35,345 nt of DNA, taken from contig NZ_JAEELZ010000037.1 in the NCBI RefSeq assembly GCF_016282985.1, forward strand, positions 1 to 35,345, in the 5' to 3' direction. The notes beneath the pieces are model-generated. The model did not search any database, was not told the origin of the DNA, and saw only the letters and a list, made by a program, of their open reading frames with translations. The position numbers were made by a program, and so were the translations under genes. Below are positions 33,746-35,345 of this stretch, piece by piece. This DNA comes from Methanosphaera sp. GTDB taxonomy: Archaea > Methanobacteriota > Methanobacteria > Methanobacteriales > Methanobacteriaceae. Position 1 is the stretch's first letter, and each line of letters starts with the position of its first letter.

Positions 33746-34066
33746 ATGAGTTTAAATACATCAGAAATAATAAATTTTGAAACTTTAATAGACTATCAAG
33801 AAAAATCTGTTGTCAGTACAGAAATACTTAACAAAGAAACAGGTACCGTTACAATATTTGCTTTTGATGAAAATGAAGGTTTATCAGAACATAGTGCACC
33901 TTTTGATGCGATGGTACAAGTTATTGATGGAACACTTCAATTAACAATTGATGGTGAAGAATTTACATTAAACAAAGGTGATATGATTATTATGCCTGCA
34001 AATGTTCCTCATGCACTTCATGCAAAAACAAAATTCAAAATGATTTTAACTATGATTAAATCTTAA
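33746..34066 (+). CDS. Small cupin-domain protein
   Basis: A 106-residue single-domain cupin. Motif 1 (EGLSEHSAPFDAMVQVIDG, about 46-64) keeps one His but not the second His or the Glu in standard spacing. Motif 2 (KGDMIIMPANVPHALHA, about 78-94) is well kept. Metal binding is therefore uncertain. Proteins of this type act as small-ligand sensors, isomerases or dioxygenase-like enzymes. ATG 33746 follows TTGGTGA. It may be co-transcribed with the nitroreductase. Confidence 0.8.
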   Translation: MSLNTSEIINFETLIDYQEKSVVSTEILNKETGTVTIFAFDENEGLSEHSAPFDAMVQVIDGTLQLTIDGEEFTLNKGDMIIMPANVPHALHAKTKFKMILTMIKS

Positions 34067-34088
34067 AAAAAATATATATACTCATTTT

Positions 34089-34105
34089 ATTCTTTTTAAA
34101 AGAAT
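34089..34105. terminator. Bidirectional terminator between convergent genes
   Basis: ATTCTTTT-T-AAAAGAAT is a perfect palindrome in the 75-base gap between the cupin gene and the convergent NTF2-like gene. It carries T-rich arms on both strands. Confidence 0.45.
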
Positions 34106-34141
34106 TTTAATGAATTGATAAAATAAAAATAAAAAAAAGAA

Positions 34142-34564
34142 TTAATTTTCATGTTCTTTTGGTGTGTAAGATGTATCCCATTTTACAAAGTACCAATCAC
34201 CATCTATTTTCTTTAGCCCAAATTTAGAATCTAAATTCCAAATACTTTGAACTCCTAATAAACAAGTACGAAGATCAACTATTGTAATAATTGATGCTTT
34301 ATCCCCTTTAATTTTAATTGAAGGTACTTCTATTTTTGATTCCCTATAATGTAACACATCATCTGATATATCTGTTAAAAATTCAGTTTTAGATTCTTTT
34401 CTTCCTGAACCTCTAATTAATACAAAAGAATCATCAAAAAGTTCATCTAATTTATCTATATCTTTAAACATTAAAGCTTCTTGTAATTGAATTAATTTGT
34501 CTATTACTTCACGTTCCTCATTTTCAAAATTATTATCAAAAAGTAATTTTACTCGTTTAGTCAT
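34142..34564 (-). CDS. NTF2-like (SnoaL/DUF4440-type) protein, copy 2
   Basis: A 140-residue paralogue of the protein at 7294-7689. It shows the same order of blocks: helix LIQLQEALMFKDIDKLDELF, DDSFVLIRGSGRKESKTEFLTDI, VLHYRESKIEVPSIKI, and a final strand DGDWYFVKWD. It is a soluble cone-fold protein, probably with a small-ligand pocket. AGAGGGGAT precedes the ATG. The two copies sit near nitroreductases at both ends of the window. The function is unknown. Confidence 0.7.
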   Translation of the reverse strand: MTKRVKLLFDNNFENEEREVIDKLIQLQEALMFKDIDKLDELFDDSFVLIRGSGRKESKTEFLTDISDDVLHYRESKIEVPSIKIKGDKASIITIVDLRTCLLGVQSIWNLDSKFGLKKIDGDWYFVKWDTSYTPKEHEN

Positions 34565-34669
34565 AATATCCCCTCTTTTTTAAATTATTTATGAAAAATA
34601 GGAAAAATAGAATTAAATTTAAAAAAGAGAAAAGTTTAATAAAAAAATAAAAATAGTTTAAAATTTTAT

Positions 34670-35345
34670 TTAATTATATTTGTAGAAACCCTCTCCTGCA
34701 TTAATTCCAGTTTTTCCTTGATCTATCTTTTCCTTTAATTTTGCTGCTATTTTTCCCGGAGTTGAATTTGGATCTTTTGCTTCGGGATTCATTATTACAA
34801 TATTATATGCTGTTGTTAAACCGACAACATCTAAAATCCTAAATGGTCCATTAGGCGCCCCTGTAGCTAATTTCCAGGTTAAATCTATCGTTTCAGGATC
34901 AGCCACATCATTTGCATACAACGCTTCAGCTGCACTTAAAAATGGAACCAACATAGAATTTAATATATATCCTGGTTGTTCTTTCTTAAGTTGTAACGGA
35001 ACCATATTAATATCTTCTGCAAATTTAACTACTTCATCATAGTACTTTTGTTCCGTTCCTTCGTGACCCATTACCTCTGCAGTATTATTTCTCCATATTT
35101 CATTTGCAAAGTGTAATGCCAAGTACTTGTTAGGTCTACCAGTATATTCTGCAAATGTACTAGGAAGCATTGTAGATGAATTTGTAACTAAAATTGTTTT
35201 TTCAGGCATATGTTTTGATAATTCCTGATAAAATGGAATTTTTTGATTTGGATCTTCAGCGATTGCTTCGATAATCAAATCCGCATCCTTTGCTGCTTCT
35301 TCATAACTTGTTGTCATAGATATATTTTCATATGCTATTTCAACC
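34670..35345 (-). CDS. 3-hydroxyacyl-CoA dehydrogenase, 5' end outside the window
   Basis: The frame is open to the window edge, so the N-terminal Rossmann start is missing; an internal ATG at 35317 is not the true start. Visible are the rest of the NAD domain (AAKDADLIIEAIAED, KTILVTNSSTMLPSTFAEYTG, and LALHFANEIW where the family usually has HFFNP) and the C-terminal helical domain (PGYILNSMLVPFLSAAEALY, GAPNGPFRILDVVGL and GEGFYKY at the end). It oxidises 3-hydroxyacyl-CoA or reduces acetoacetyl-CoA-type substrates with NAD(H). The change from FFNP to FANE suggests a non-standard substrate. Confidence 0.85.
   Translation of the reverse strand, partial: VEIAYENISMTTSYEEAAKDADLIIEAIAEDPNQKIPFYQELSKHMPEKTILVTNSSTMLPSTFAEYTGRPNKYLALHFANEIWRNNTAEVMGHEGTEQKYYDEVVKFAEDINMVPLQLKKEQPGYILNSMLVPFLSAAEALYANDVADPETIDLTWKLATGAPNGPFRILDVVGLTTAYNIVIMNPEAKDPNSTPGKIAAKLKEKIDQGKTGINAGEGFYKYN

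Overview
The window is very A+T-rich and almost certainly from a gut methanogenic archaeon of the Methanobacteriales, most likely Methanosphaera or a close relative. The archaeal signs are TATA boxes about 25 bases ahead of inferred transcript starts, GGTGA-type ribosome sites, a coenzyme-F420 type FrhB domain, a split archaeal glutamate synthase, and two GGAA-N6-TTCC sites of the kind bound by the euryarchaeal nitrogen repressor NrpR. The genus is inferred from base composition and gene style, not from a search.

Layout. 161-1173 (minus): azlCD, a branched-chain amino-acid exporter pair. 1634-2369: a secreted Met-rich protein whose reading frame is broken twice. 2370-2878: a gene-free stretch with repeats, a lox-like palindrome and a small coding remnant. 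2879-8240 (minus): a redox cluster of two SDR dehydrogenases, two aldo/keto reductases, a nitroreductase, an NTF2-like protein and a hexapeptide acyltransferase. It is divergent from a MarR-type regulator at 8366-8806, and a shared palindrome ahead of two minus-strand promoters suggests one regulon. 9219-12550: a tocopherol-cyclase-like protein followed by a MacB/LolD-type ABC permease and ATPase. 12610-14112 (minus): an iron-sulfur-flavoprotein-like protein and a ferredoxin-nitroreductase fusion.

14335-22540 looks like an accessory or defence-type stretch. It holds an XRE/ImmA-like protein overlapping a PIN (DUF4411-like) protein, a 61-residue Cys/His-rich protein, a half-length type I specificity subunit overlapping a methyltransferase subunit with altered catalytic motifs and no restriction subunit, and a large SWIM/SNF2 helicase. 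22814-26322 encodes a heterodimeric ABC exporter.

26805-32601 is the ammonia-assimilation block. The operon encodes glutamate synthase as separate amidotransferase, GXGXG, FrhB-like and FMN subunits; convergent glnA follows. Both transcription units carry a GGAA-N6-TTCC site, and the gap between them holds a predicted small RNA with its own promoter and terminator. The FrhB-like subunit has its two FrhB halves in swapped order around a ferredoxin domain, which is the most striking protein-level feature here. The right end (33164-35345) has another nitroreductase, a cupin, a second NTF2-like protein and a 3-hydroxyacyl-CoA dehydrogenase cut by the window edge.

No tRNA, rRNA, CRISPR array or intact insertion sequence was recognised. 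All calls come from reading the sequence and from family knowledge; no database search was run.
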